A DNA stretch of 64,000 nt from Ceratodon purpureus (Eukaryota; Streptophyta; Bryopsida; Pseudoditrichales; Ditrichaceae), in assembly GCA_014871385.1 (NCBI GenBank), contig CM026424.1:18895956-18959955 (forward strand), written 5' to 3'. This document shows positions 24,101-35,995 of this stretch, piece by piece; the first letter of the stretch is position 1, and each line of letters opens with the position of its first letter. A program made the position numbers and the translations under genes. The notes under the pieces were generated by a model. The model was not told the DNA's origin and did no database searches. It worked only from the letters and a program-made list of their open reading frames with translations.

Positions 24101-27100
24101 ATCGACGTTGCTGGTCACTCCAAGGATATTGACAAGGCCTTCAGCATTCTGGACAACATGAAGAAATCGGGCATAAAGCCTGGAGCGGTTGTCTACAGTT
24201 CTCTTATGGGAGTTTGCAGCAATGTAATTAAGCAAACCACCTTGCTCCTCTTAAACTACACATTGATAGTACCATGTGATACATTGTAGAATTCTTTAAG
24301 GGACTGAAACACCTGCTGCGTAGGACTTATCCGGGAGGCTTCGCTTTGCTCTCTTTCTCTCTCTCTTTTGTGTTCGAAAAATCTAATAAGAATCGTTCAA
24401 ACCGCTCATGAAGTACTCCTGACTTGTAGTTTCACGGTATAGAAAGTTAAACCTGAACATGGGAAGATCTAGACGTTCTCTGACGCAATGTGCTTTACTC
24501 TTTGTTGGTTTATTGGTGCATCATGCAGCTAGGGGATTGGGAGAAAGCATTAGAATTATACAAAGTCATTCGTTCTTCTCGCGTGCGGCCCACTGTGTCA
24601 ACGTTCAACGCCCTCATGACAGCTCTTTGTAAGTTATTCAGACTGGATTTTTTCCACTAGGTACTATGTCTTCGCTTTTGTAGATGCAATTTTTTTTGTT
24701 CTGCCATGACTCTTCCATTAATCTTGGATTTTGTTCAATTTATACCATTGACCAGACGACTATAAATTGGCCTTTTCCTGCTCAGGTGAAGGGACGCAAT
24801 TGGACAAGGCACTTTCTATTCTCAAAGATCTGAAAAAGACAGGGACGATGCCCAACCAAATTTCTTACAGTATCTTACTGCAAGCCTGCGAAAAGTAAGA
24901 TCTCCGCTACTTCTAGTTCGTAAATTGCATTGAAGATGTGTGATGACATCTAAAAAACTAAGATATGGAACATTTCAAGTGTACTTGAGAGTTGATGAGA
25001 TCTCACGTGGGTTTGCAGGGAGGCAAATGCCGATATGGCTCTTGATCTGTTCATGAACGCAAGGGCAGAGGGCATTAAGCCGAATGTAATCATCTGTGAC
25101 AGCATTATAGGTACATGCCAACAACATTTATTTTGTAAATTAATCCTAATGAATAAGTAGTCTGAATGCCTTTAGGAGAAACGCCCAGAGCCCACAACTA
25201 AGATTCTGAACTTGATTTTCCATATTCAATAGAGATGCTCTAAACTGCGGCGTTCATCTTTGTCTATTCAGAAGTTAGAGTCAGTAAAGATTTTTTAGTT
25301 TTATGATAAAGCCCTTTCTTTTAAGTGTTCCTCTATTTTATTATGTTATGATCATATGACGCTTGCGACTTGAGCTACACTTATACATCTCTTATTCAGA
25401 CTAGAATTGTTTCATTTTCTAACCATCTTCAAACCTACTGAGAAACATGAATCCTTTGTGCTCTCTGGAAACTCTCTGCAGGCCTGTGCTTACAACAAAT
25501 CCAAACTTCTGCAGCGGCACCTCAGATTTCATTGACCATGCTTCCTCCTGCAGATTCTAGCAACATTCCCGCAAAAGATCAATGGTATCATACTGTTCCA
25601 CTTGCGCAGATCTGTTTAAGTACTTGTGTTGCCAAATTTGAGATTTATGGGAAGAGAATTTATCATGTCAACTTACGTTCATGGGTTTTCATAGTTTCAT
25701 GTGAGAATACTCATTTATACACGGTGATGCCACCCCGGACAGGTTGACATGGGCCCTTGCTATTTATCGCCAAACCATAGAAGCAGGTGCTCTTCCAACA
25801 ATTGAGACTCTCTCGCGGTTGCTGGGCTGCTTGCGTAAGCCAGAGATATCAGCATCTACTGCTACAAGCTTTGAAGACAGGGTCCTTACATTTTTCGGAC
25901 AACCTCCATCTCCGCATCAGACACCAGCACCTGTAGCAACTTTCGATGTCCTCGATGGCTTTGGCATCTACGATCCTCGTGCTCTCTCCCTGTTTGAGGT
26001 TCCATTTTTACTCTATACATTCATGGATATATATGAAAGGTCTTGTAGTGGGCAAATCTTGATCACAAAGTATACAACCATTTGTAGTTTTGGACCCCGA
26101 TTTGGATCAGGAGATTATGTCGAGATTCTTGTACACTTCTTTCAAAAAGAAGTGTGACATTAGCACAGATCCTCTAGTTTCAGGTTTGTAACTGTTCAAG
26201 ACCGGACAGAGGTTTCTTTTCTTTCATTTCAGTTGCTTACCATTCAGACTACTCGATATTACAGGAGGCATCCGCGCTTAAAATTGCACCAACGTTCAAC
26301 TTCGTCACACTTCAGCCAATTCACATCAGTGCGGAGTCAATGCCGGTATTTGCAGCCGAGGTAATTTGCTGTTTTTCCCTCGTCCGAAATATTGGTTATT
26401 CCCTCAGCTTCATTTCACCCAATGATAATGAAACACTGCTCTCCCAGACTCTCTTAACGGAGCATGAAGGATATTTTTGTTTTATAGATTGTTCTATTCA
26501 GATCTTTCCCATCCTTTTTGAGAGGTTGCAAATGGAATGCTGAATTTACCACGATGCCTTCTGAGTCCCGTTCTTGATTCCCGCAGGTTTGCTTGCTTAC
26601 CGTGTTGAAGGGCATCAAACAACGGCACGCTGCAGGTAACAATACCCTTCACTAAAATCTCAGACGAACATGCCCCTGTATTCATCTGATTCAACTCAAA
26701 ACTTCAAGATTTTGTAAAATCCTCTTCTTCAGGAATATTATCATCTTTCAGTCTCAAGGATGTTCTAAGTAGACTAAGATGCATAATTTTGAGATTGAAG
26801 GTTCCATAGCAGGATATTCTAAACGACGTATGTATGTCCCTGTATAGGTGCACGTGTGCCCGCTGTGACAATCAAGCTGCATGTAGACAGGAAAGAAACT
26901 TACAGGCCTAAGGGGGGCATGATTTCTATGACTGTCGCAGACAAGTGCGTACCACCTTCACTTAACAAACTATTCAATATCCGTCGATGCTTCGAAGCTA
27001 TTTTTATTTTAAAACACCTCCTTTCTATTTTTCATTACACTTTGTTGACTCCTTGATGTGTAAACTGTGTTTTTCTATGTCACAGGACTGGTCAAGCAGT

Positions 27101-27467
27101 AGCAGCAGTCTTAAGACGACTACATCTGAAACCTCAAGGATATGCAAGCGCAGGTGAGATTCGTCTCACAGTGATTGAAATCCAGAAGTGGCTGCAGCCG
27201 AAACCATTATCAGCTATGAAGACTCCTTTTGCTGTCCCGGAGAAAGGTCATAATTCTCAATACTCGGTGCTGGCGAAAACCATAGCTGATCAGCAACGAG
27301 CCATTCGAATGGGCACTTTGCCGCCCCATCACGAAGCCTTGGACATGTTAACCGACATGGACATGAGACACGGGCACTTCCATCACGATGACTTCATGGG
27401 CTCCGACACAGCTACTGCTCCCAAGCGTTACACGAAGGGCTCTCGCAGGCGTTTCAGCAGCTCCTGA
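21185..27467 (+). CDS. MRL1: MRL1-type chloroplast pentatricopeptide repeat protein
   Basis: Seventeen exons join in frame with consensus splice sites (first 21185-21996, last 27086-27467), giving 1010 aa. Known MRL1 proteins of Arabidopsis and Chlamydomonas protect or process the 5' end of rbcL mRNA in chloroplasts. Residues 1-70 are Ser/Ala/Arg-rich, as in a transit peptide. Residues 87-111 form a Gln/Glu/His tract. P-type PPR motifs run from about 278 to 690, including FGAMIDGCARAGQLPKAF, VIFNTLVNACSRAGAVQRAF and VFFSALIDVAGHSKDIDKAF. The tail has the MRL1-specific landmarks DGFGIYDPRALSLFE, TGQAVAAVLRRL, IEIQKWLQPK and a final DQQRAIRMG block. The start at 21185 is the first Met; Met11 (MASAAST) is equally plausible. 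The exon 4 acceptor is ambiguous by one codon. No broken exon was found. Confidence 0.93.
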
Positions 27468-28209
27468 AACAGGTCTACAACCGCTTCTTAATTCGTCGAA
27501 GATTACTTACCAAGTAGATTTCGAAACAGTTGGTACTTAAATTATGTCTGGAATGTTCTTTGTCAACACGTCCATATATCACGGATCATAGGAGATTTTG
27601 ACTCTTTCCACTGACAAGGCCCAAATTGAGCCTGAACTTCCTGGACAGAAGAGGAACCCGAATGAGCTTTGACCTCATGCTGTGGTCACACTATCTTGTT
27701 AGCAACAGTAATTCAGATTTCGATATTGAGCATCCTAGAGTTTGCTCCTCCTTTTAGAGAGGAACTGAAATTTCATCTTGTAAAGACCCTTTAATACATG
27801 TTAAACATCATGGGATTGTTCGTGGATTTACAGACACGCGTGACCTTTTTTTTTTCCTGGTTTCCGTTTCCAGATCATGTGTACCTGATCCATATAATTG
27901 CACAGTGTTTAATGAACCGTTCCTCATTAACTTACAGACTACAGTGCTGCTGGAAACAAGGAATGAATCAAAATGCAAACCGGCATCCCTCTTTAAAAAT
28001 GAAGTAGAAAAGCGTGCTCAGGCTCGCAAGGTTGTGGAGGACCATTGGCTCATCTGTTCCTTATGGTTATTTGATTCGTGAGTTTCATACACACCAAGGA
28101 TGGCACATTGAGGATGAGCGTTGCTTCTCACGTTTCTAACAAAGCAACCACTTGTTGACAAATCGACTTATTCTCATTCACCCATGGTCCTTGGCATGTA
28201 TGGATGTGT
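27468..28209. other. MRL1 3' flank, no clear gene
   Basis: This is probably 3' untranslated region and spacer. A frame at about 27930-28080 ends in a KRAQARKVVEDHWLICS-like stretch, but it has no start, no splice support and no family I can name. Confidence 0.4.
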
Positions 28210-28418
28210 ACACCACTTCGACTTGCAGCTTCAGGAAGAACAAGAGGCTGCCCAAGCGGCCTAAGTACCTCTTTAGTCCGCCATTAATTTTAGTAGGAAC
28301 GAAATCGCATGCTGGTGGTGTGCCCTATTTCTTGAAATTAGACAGTGCATCTACATTTGCTCATTGCCTCCAGTACTCAATCCTATGGAGTCTTAGATGT
28401 TCAAAACATTTTTCCTAG
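28210..28418 (+). other. Duplicated exon-like block at the edge of copy A
   Basis: This is an open stretch encoding VYTTSTCSFRKNKRLPKRP and on to SRLKLD-like residues. It is nearly identical to the minus-strand stretch at 38580-38369 in copy C, where a good splice acceptor (TTGCGCAG) precedes it and a hydrophobic frame lies upstream. It may be the last exon of an unrecognised gene carried in the duplication. In copy A the upstream exon is not evident. Confidence 0.25.
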
Positions 28419-29504
28419 ACTAGGTCAATATATACTGGATACTCTGGTGATGCTTATCGCTGTATCAACATTCTCAAATAGACTTGAAGCCTAGACATCA
28501 GTTCTTGGACCAACTATTCTCATTTTAATGAACAGAGATATAATCTAGTTGCGGCACCAAGGGGATTGAGTAAAACTGTTTTGTCTTCCTTCTGCTTTTT
28601 ATATCACGTCTAACACTTGTGATTTCATGTTGGATAAAGTATATTGCCATGAGAGAACAACAGTGACTTCTTGTAATCAACTGTGTATTTTCACAAATTA
28701 TTCTGATCATCACATCTCTCATCTTCTGGGAAGTGTATGTAATATAGTTTTATTTAGTTTTTTCTAATCACTTGAACTTTCACTTCATTGCAAAAGCGGT
28801 AAGTACTAACAACATAAACATCAATTTTGAGCTCCTCAAATTTCCACTATCTACATACTGAGAAAACTCACACATCACTGCCAAGAAAATCTTCTGTAAT
28901 TCCCACATTCTTTCTGAGTTCTTCCAATTCCTTTTCCACTTGAGAGTGGACTAAAGCAGCTGAATAGTACCAGCATGAACAGCAAACTCTCTGAATAATG
29001 CAATGATCTCAGCTTTCAGTATATCCCTGAAACATCTCCTTCTGTCTATCAGACTGTCCAGAACATTGAAGCTTCCTTTACGAACATGATGTTGCAAGAT
29101 AATGTTGATATTATTACTTTAAAAGAACAATCCAGATACATGGGTTTTCCTTCCATTCAAATTTGCAAATTCCTCATGTACTTCTCAGAAGTGATTATTG
29201 AACAATTAAGTAAAGAATTTTATTAATTAATGCAAAAGCCATTCATATTTTCTTGTACAACTCTACCTCCACACGATCTTGTGTAACTTTGAAAATTTAT
29301 AAAGATACTTGACTACATATCTCTAATTATGCACTAACTTTTTTTTGATATGTATACTAAACAAAAACTTCAACTGATGCAGTCCAACCTAAACTTCAGA
29401 TACAAAATATTGTAATCCTACAGTTTAACTACGCCTAGGTTTTCTTTAGAAATAATTCATCTCTACCTTGTGATATTTGGTTGAATGCAACATTCTGTGA
29501 TGCT

Positions 29505-30017
29505 TTATGGTGACGATTGAGGCTCAAAATGTGGAGTGCTATCAATAGAGTCTTGCGTAGAAGCTTCTTGTTTGGGAACTTGCTTGTTGCTTGGGACTCG
29601 ATGGCGGGGACACTTGATCAAATCCGTTCCATTGATCTGTGTAGTTGGGCCGCAATGTGAGCCCGGTGCAACATGTGGGACTTGTTCGGATTTGTCATCT
29701 CCAACATTTGATGGGCGAGGGCACTTGATGAAGTCTGTTCCATTGATTTGTGTAGTTGGGCCGCAATGTGAGCCCGGCCCAACATGTGGAACTTGTTGAG
29801 GTTTGCCATCTCCAAGGTATGATAGGGGTTTGATGGAATTGGAGACATTAGGCACTCCGCGTGGTCCAAACGGTCCATTTTTTTGTGTATGCCAAAGTGG
29901 AGGAGAACTAGGATTTAGAACATTGTCTTGTCCTGCCGCTACAAGATTGAATGATGAAAAGAAGTGAAGAGCAAGAATGAAAATAGTCAATAGAACTTTA
30001 AATCTTCTGAGTGCCAT
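29505..30017 (-). CDS. Secreted 37-aa-repeat protein, copy A (two units)
   Basis: This single-exon ORF of 170 aa belongs to no family I know. Residues 1-29 form a clear signal peptide (MALRRFKVLLTIFILALHFF, then a small-residue end). A Pro/Gly-rich spacer with NGPFGPRGVPNVSN follows. Two units of about 37 residues come next, each with a VPHVGPGSHCGPTTQ core, an NGT glycosylation sequon and a closing IKCPR, so each holds two cysteines 14 apart. The tail is Gln/Ser/Pro-rich. Copies B and C have three units. A TATA box lies about 205 bp upstream, next to a long 26-bp repeat array. The role is unknown; an apoplastic protein or a multi-unit secreted peptide precursor is possible. Confidence 0.7.
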   Translation of the reverse strand: MALRRFKVLLTIFILALHFFSSFNLVAAGQDNVLNPSSPPLWHTQKNGPFGPRGVPNVSNSIKPLSYLGDGKPQQVPHVGPGSHCGPTTQINGTDFIKCPRPSNVGDDKSEQVPHVAPGSHCGPTTQINGTDLIKCPRHRVPSNKQVPKQEASTQDSIDSTPHFEPQSSP

Positions 30018-30223
30018 TTTGAAATCCTAGAAATATAATGTGATAGCTATGGAAATGTAAAAATACTAGTGCAATGAAGTCTAGAAATATTGGGTTACTT
30101 TGAATACTTCAAGTACTTAAAAGTCTTACAATTGTCTAAAAGCAACCTACAATATTCCAATTCAATTTCAAACAAGGAAAGAACATATGAAGATATTTTG
30201 ATCTTGATGGTAGGCTCTATGTG

Positions 30224-30231
30224 TATATATA
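30224..30231 (-). promoter_or_regulatory. TATA box of copy A
   Basis: TATATATA lies about 205 bp 5' of the start codon. It is conserved at the same distance in copies B (35872-35879) and C (36533-36540), with matching flanks. Confidence 0.6.
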
Positions 30232-30244
30232 CATTTCTAATGGT

Positions 30245-30696
30245 TCTTTTACATTCATAAAGGGGATAGAACTTTTACATTTATAAAGTAAATAGTACTT
30301 TTACATTTATAAAGTAAATAGTACTTTTACATTTATAAAGTAAATAGTACTTTTACATTTATAAAGTAAATAGTACTTTTACATTTATAAAGTAAATAGT
30401 ACTTTTACATTTATAAAGTAAATAGTACTTTTACATTTATAAAGTAAATAGTACTTTTACATTTATAAAGTAAATAGTACTTTTACATTTATAAAGTAAA
30501 TAGTACTTTTACATTTATAAAGTAAATAGTACTTTTACATTTGTAAAGTAAATAGTACTTTTACATTTATAAAGTAAATAGTACTTTTACATTTATAAAG
30601 TAAATAGTACTTTTACATTTATAAAGTAAATAGTACTTTTACATTTATAAAGTGGATAGTACTTTTACATTTATAAAGTAGGTACTACTTTTACAT
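30245..30696. repeat. 26-bp minisatellite array beside the copy A promoter
   Basis: The unit ACTTTTACATTTATAAAGTA plus AATAGT starts at 30271 and repeats every 26 bp, with 16 complete units to 30686, one diverged unit before (30245-30270) and a partial one after. Nearly all units are identical, so the expansion is recent. The array starts 14 bp beyond the TATA box on the upstream side. The same place holds 3 units in copy B and only flanking remnants in copy C. Confidence 0.95.
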
Positions 30697-31610
30697 TATT
30701 TGAAAGGGTTTTTACTTTTTATACCTCGGAATTCAAAATACCAATCCTTTGGTTTTAGTTTTGGTTTTCAGGTTTTGGAAACATTTCTATTTGTACGCTA
30801 ATAGAATTGAAATGGATTAAATTCAACATATTGAATTTTTTAGTTTTAAATATTATGTTGTTAAAATTTGATATTTCTTGATTGATTATTTTAATGTTTA
30901 TATGGTTTTTAGCTACCTATTACTTTCAATATTTCAATTCATGTATAGAATCCAAGAAATAGTCCAACAATCTTGAAAGTGTAATACCTAATTAAAATTT
31001 AATTGTTTGATTATAATTAAAAGCAATTCATATGTATTATGTGTTTTGTAAAATGTTAGAGCTTTAAGTTTTTATTGACTTCAAAGTGATATATTTAGAA
31101 AATAAGGATTAGTAGTGGTCGTCTTAAATAAGTGATGTTTCATTTTGCATAGCATATCAGTTCATGTTGTAAGTGTTAAATATTTACAAAACTTTGCAAA
31201 TTCAGATTAATTAGATATAGCAAATTAGAATAAAGCCAACAGAACACACAACAATTTTACAATTTGAAATTGTTGAGTACATCTAGATAGAAATTGCTAA
31301 AGTCATTCTTTGGAGAAGGCTGAACAAAATATTAAATCTGTTAGTGTTAGAGATGATCTATCCATTCAGAAATTTCTCAATTAGCTATGCATTGCCAATA
31401 TGCACACTCCTTTCTAAATGTCATTTCACTATTTACCTTTGGTCATTGAATATTATGACGATTTTGTCTAATAACGAATGCTAAAACTTTCCAAAAAAAA
31501 ATACCTTATTAACACCCACAGAGTGCGGTTTCTGTTCACATTAGCTTTATTGCACTCAATGAGAAGCTTAAAAGTCCCAGTATCATGAAACTGATCAAAT
31601 GGAGTCAAAT

Positions 31611-32287
31611 CAAAGCATGGACTGTTTGCATGGTGTAGAACATCGTAGATATCTCTTGACCTAATTAGTGATAAAATCTAACAGGTTCTGCGGCCTGCCA
31701 TGTACCATCACAAAGTTCATGTACCCTCTGATCCTAGTAACTGGATTGTACTTTCTGATGAAACCAAGTTTATGTTCTGGTTAAAAACTTAAACCTTACC
31801 AACGCTGTGATGTTTCTGCCAAAACCTTTCATCAAAGTCCATTGCCCTTTCAAAGCTTCACTCTGCAATTATGTACATCTTTTCCACATGTGTAATTTGA
31901 GCACCGCTAATTGCATCCTGCTTTGTTTCTTCAACAGAATTTTTTCTGGAAATCTTAAAAAAGCTATCCAGATGTACAAGTACAATTCACTTCAGTCATC
32001 TCTAAATCGGCCTCTAATAGCACTTGTCCAGTGCAGATATTGTGTACGGTGTATACAATCATGATTCCACGTCACATTAAATACACGGTATTATTCTGGT
32101 TTGACTGCATTCTCATGATCCAGGAAATTTCAAATTTGTAATGCTCATGGGTGTGAGCAGATTTTATCTCACAGTAGGTGAGCAACACATCACTTGTTTG
32201 CCATGAATAATAAGAGAAAGAGAGAGAGAATGGTCACCATTGTGAGATTCATTCCTGGATCAACATCGTAGAACTTAATAGATTGTA
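31611..32287. other. Spacer upstream of the aspartic protease gene
   Basis: No intact gene is visible here. An AGAGAAAGAGAGAGAG-type purine run at 32213-32230 and the sequence to 32287 probably belong to the promoter or leader of the protease gene. A short transposase-like relic at 31691-31792 is listed separately. Confidence 0.45.
31691..31792 (+). pseudogene. Possible Tc1/mariner-like transposase fragment
   Basis: One frame reads a 33-residue peptide containing NWIVLSDETKFMFW before a stop. The W-x-x-V-x-x-SDE-x-KF pattern is that of the second catalytic Asp block of Tc1-like transposases. Nothing flanking it is readable as transposase, so this is at best a small relic and may be chance. 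Confidence 0.25.
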
Positions 32288-33694
32288 ATGGCTTTACTTC
32301 TCTGTGCCATGCTCATCCTTTTCTTACTTTGCACCAGTCATGAGGTAAGTGGTCTGATTAGTTTATCAAGTCCATTGTCTGCAGATATTGGCCAATATGT
32401 CATGAAGGTTGCAATCGGCACACCTCCACAAGAGTTTTCTCTTATTCTAGACACCGGAAGTGACTTGACCTGGATACAATGCTCTCCATGCCCCGGATGC
32501 TTCAACCAGCCAGATCCATTCTTTGAACCCACTGCCTCCAGCACATTCTCTCCGGTTCCATGCACCAATAGTTTCTGCAGGGCTTTTCTTGAGGATGACC
32601 GATCCTTCATGTGCAATCAGAGCAACACAGGATGCAACTATCAATACGGTTATGAGGATGGGTCGCTCATCCGAGGTGAATTGGCATACGATGTAGTTTC
32701 GCTACCATCTGAGGATTCTGCATCCGTAGCCCTCAGCACTGTGATCGGCTGTATCCACAACGAAACAATGCCAGATTTTGCAAACGCTGACGGTATTGTT
32801 GGATTGAGCCGGGGGCTTCTTTCCCTGCCTTCGCAGTTCAGCAACCACTCAGTAGCCCACGTGTTTTCTTACTGCTTGGTGGACATACTCTCAAGAGGGA
32901 GCATTTCAAGTCGGATCACCTTCGGAGGGGAGGCGAGGAATCCTGCTGCAGCTCTTACGCCGATGATCTTTGTACCAGGATCGGATTTCTACTACGTTGA
33001 GGTGGAAGGGATCAGTATTGGTGGGCGCAGGATTGGTGTTCCCACATCGACCTTTCATCCCGACAATGCGGACCTTCGAGGCGTTTACCTGGACTCAGGC
33101 ACCACATATTCACAGTGGAGGACAGAGGCCTTCACTCCGATGCTAGCTGTAAGGCTCTTGTATTTTCCTCATGAAGCTTCGTGATAACGTATTCCTCATG
33201 CCACAATGATCTCGACGATTGGTCATATTGGTCTCCGAATCCTGGATTGTATTTTCTACTTGAAGGTCTACAAATCTGATTTTACTTATGCTACCTGTCA
33301 AATAACATTGTTGCAACCAGAGGATTCTAAGTGCCCATTGTGTGTGGAATCGTGACAGGCCATCAGGCAACAGATCACGTACCAAGTGGTCGATGCAGCG
33401 ACTACTCATGCGCTGGGCGTAGACCTTTGTTTTGACGTTTCAAATGAATTGGAGTCGAATATTATCCTTCCAGACATGGTGGTGCACATGAGAAATGTTG
33501 AGTTTGAGATTCCAGCCTTGCCTAATCTGTTTAGGATATTGGATGGTTATGCGTGTCTTCTAATGACTCGATCCACCAGTGGCATCTCACTTATTGGAGC
33601 CGCTCAGCAACAGAACAAACTCATTGTGTACGATGTTGAGAATAAGCAGATTGGCTTTCTAGCTGCTCAGTGCGGCACAGCTGGTCCACAGTGA
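32288..33694 (+). CDS. Nepenthesin-type (A1 family) aspartic protease
   Basis: Two exons, 32288-33148 and 33359-33694 (donor GTAAGG, acceptor GACAG), join in phase 0 to give 398 aa. Residues 1-22 form a signal peptide. The catalytic motifs are DTGSDLTW (Asp55) and LDSGTTYSQW (Asp269), with the usual flap-side Tyr in the N-terminal lobe. A Cys-rich insert after the first motif (CSPCPGCF, CTNSFC, CNQSNTGC) marks the plant nepenthesin-like class. The C-terminal ISLIGAAQQQNKLIVYD is the conserved end block. Such enzymes are secreted or vacuolar endopeptidases. Only about 15 residues separate the signal peptide from the mature-type YVMKVAIGTPPQ start, so the usual propeptide is almost absent. The gene sits between copies A and B of the secreted repeat-protein duplication. 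Confidence 0.9.
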
Positions 33695-34319
33695 CTACAA
33701 TTGGTCTTCGATAGGTTTCGTAGAAGTAGAATTGTGTGCCCCTGGAGAATGGCTTTGTGGGTTCAAGATGCCTGAGAAGTAGTTCTGTCCAGAGTGACAC
33801 AAACATAATATTACTTTCAGCTCTAGTACCAACTACACAGGAAGATCTTTTAGAGTAAATTTAGCAGCTTAATTATGTAGTGAGAAACTGAATTCAAAGT
33901 GAGATGAATTATCGCCCCAAAGCTTATCTTGTGAGTACATCAGTTCAGAATTTGTAGACTACCAGTCACTGAAACATCAGTAACCCTGGACGATTACCAC
34001 TTGATAAATCTTTTGCTTCGACTCGTCAGGATTTGAATAATATGAGTAAAATAATGTGTTCGGTTGCAGACTTCAAAGCCTGACCTCAGTGAGCTCGCTC
34101 GATGGACTCCATAATCTATTCCTTTTACGACACTTTAATGCGTGTGAACTGAATCTGGTGAGTGAGTGCTTATAAATTATTGTTTGGAAAATGTCTCTAT
34201 ATGTATATAACTGTCAAGATCAAAGGATTCACAAATGCACGTAATTATTATATTTGTATGCATCTGAGCAACAGAACTCTGCGGAAGCGAATGGAGCACA
34301 GTTTGATTTTATTTTTTGA
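33695..34319. other. 3' flank of the protease gene
   Basis: This is probable 3' untranslated region and spacer. No supportable gene is visible on either strand. Confidence 0.5.
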
Positions 34320-35041
34320 ATCAATTAAACTTTCACTAGTTCATTGCAAAAGCGGTAACATCATAAACATCAATTTTGAGCTACTCACAATTCTACTATC
34401 TAGACACTGAGAGCACCCACACAGCAAGCTGCCAATCGGATCCTCTGTTCCCACATTTTTTCCGAGTTCCTCTAATTCCATTTCCATTTGGAAGCTGGCT
34501 AAAGCAGCTGAACAGTACCACCATGAACTGCGAACACTCTGAATAGTGCTATGATCTCTTTCAGTTCATCTCTGAAACATCTCCTTCTGTCTGTTAAATT
34601 GTCCAGAACGTTCAAGCATCGTTTACGAACACAATGCTGCAAGACAAAGTTAATATTATTACTCATTGACAAAAGATAATCAGATACATGAGTTTTCCTT
34701 CCTTTCAATTTGCAAGTTCAAGCTCGTGTACCTCTTAGAAGTGACATTTAAAAATTTATTAAGATACTTGCCTATATATCTCTATTTATACACTAATCTA
34801 AATTTTTATTTTATTTTTTATTTTTATTTTTATTTTTTTTATTTATTTTTAAGCAAATGGTGACTAATCTAAATTTTAGATATGTGTATTTAACAAAAAC
34901 TTCACCTAAATCAGACCAACCTAAGCTTTGGATATAAAATATTATAATCCTCAGAGCTTTACAATGCCTAACTTATATTGAAAATAATTCATTTTACATG
35001 ATCGTTGTGATATTTGGTTGAATACAACATTCTGTGATGCT

Positions 35042-35665
35042 TTATGGTGACGATTGAGGCTCAAAATGTGGAGTGCTATCAATAGAGTCTTGCGTAGAAG
35101 CTTCTTGTTTGGGAACCTGCTTGTTGCTTGGGACTCGATGGCGGGGACACTTGATCAAATCCGTTCCATTGATCTGTGTAGTTGGGCCACAATGTGAGCC
35201 CGGTGCAACATGTGGAACTTGTTCAGATTTGTCATCTTCAACGTTTGATGGGCGGGGGCACTTGATCAAATCTGTTCCATTGATCTGTGTAGTTGGGCCA
35301 CAATGTGAGCCCGGCCCAACATGTGGGACTTGTTCGGATTTGTCATCGCCAACGTTTGATGGGCGGGGGCACTTGATCAAATCCGTTCCATTGATCTGTG
35401 TAGTTGGGCCGCAATGTGAGCCTGGCCCAACATGTGGAACTTGTTGAGGTTTGCCATCTCCAAGGTATGATAGGGGTTTGATGAAATTGGAGACATTAGG
35501 CACTCCGCGTGGTCCAAACGGTCCATTTTTTTGTGTATGCCAAAGTGGAGGAGAACTAGGATTTAGAACATTGTCTTGTCCTGCCGCTAGAAGATTGAAT
35601 GATGAAAAGAAGTGAAGAGCAAGAATGAAAATAGTCAATAGAACTTTAAATCTTCTGAGTGCCAT
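35042..35665 (-). CDS. Secreted 37-aa-repeat protein, copy B (three units)
   Basis: This single-exon ORF of 207 aa is identical in protein sequence to copy C. The signal peptide spans residues 1-29. Repeat units start at residues 76, 113 and 150, each with the VPHVGPGSHCGPTTQ core (Ala for Gly in the last), an NGT sequon and IKCPR. The linker DDKSEQ between units is charged. No dibasic cleavage site is obvious. It is transcribed away from copy C, with the two start codons 1.08 kb apart. I do not recognise a family, and the function is unknown. Confidence 0.72.
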   Translation of the reverse strand: MALRRFKVLLTIFILALHFFSSFNLLAAGQDNVLNPSSPPLWHTQKNGPFGPRGVPNVSNFIKPLSYLGDGKPQQVPHVGPGSHCGPTTQINGTDLIKCPRPSNVGDDKSEQVPHVGPGSHCGPTTQINGTDLIKCPRPSNVEDDKSEQVPHVAPGSHCGPTTQINGTDLIKCPRHRVPSNKQVPKQEASTQDSIDSTPHFEPQSSP

Positions 35666-35871
35666 TTTGAAATCCTAGAAATATAATGTGATAGCTATGG
35701 AAATGTAAAAATACTAGTGCAATGAAGTCTAGAAATATTGAGTTACTTTGAATACTTCAAGTACTTAAAAGTCTTACAATTGTCTAAAAGCAACCTACAA
35801 TATTCCAATTCAATTTCAAACAAGGAAAGAACATATGAAGATATTTTGATCTTGATGGTAGGCTCTATGTG

Positions 35872-35879
35872 TATATATA
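35872..35879 (-). promoter_or_regulatory. TATA box of copy B
   Basis: TATATATA lies about 205 bp upstream of the copy B start, in a block of flanking sequence conserved in all three copies. Confidence 0.6.
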
Positions 35880-35918
35880 CATTTCTAATGGTTCTTTTAC
35901 ATTCATAAAGGGGATAGA

Positions 35919-35995
35919 ACTTTTACATTTATAAAGTAAATAGTACTTTTACATTTTAAAGTAGATAGTACTTTTACATTTATAAAGTGGGTAGT
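35919..35995. repeat. 26-bp minisatellite, short allele at copy B
   Basis: Three units of the copy A minisatellite (the middle one 25 bp and slightly diverged) sit at the same position relative to the TATA box, with partial units on either side. Confidence 0.9.

Larger units (their letters stand above)
28210..31610 (-). repeat. Segmental duplication copy A (secreted repeat-protein locus)
   Basis: Its sequence reappears inverted at 36290-38580 (copy C) and, in part, directly at 34320-36030 (copy B). Matching landmarks run from a CCCAAGCGGCCTAAGTACC block near 28250 (reverse complement near 38520), through the 3' flank and CDS, to TTTATTGCACT near 31545 (inverted near 36320). About 700 bp between 30700 and 31420 is present in A but missing from C. 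The 3' flanks of A and C look nearly identical by eye. Confidence 0.85.

Noticed and set aside
30245..30696. CRISPR-like regular array
   Set aside because: Units are contiguous with no unique spacers, and the context is a plant promoter; it is a minisatellite.
35073..35447. Antisense 124-codon ORF across the repeat units (also 29536-29799 and 36965-37339)
   Set aside because: It is the mirror frame of the repeated coding sequence. It stays open only because the 111-bp unit is a multiple of three, and it lacks the signal peptide and flanks.
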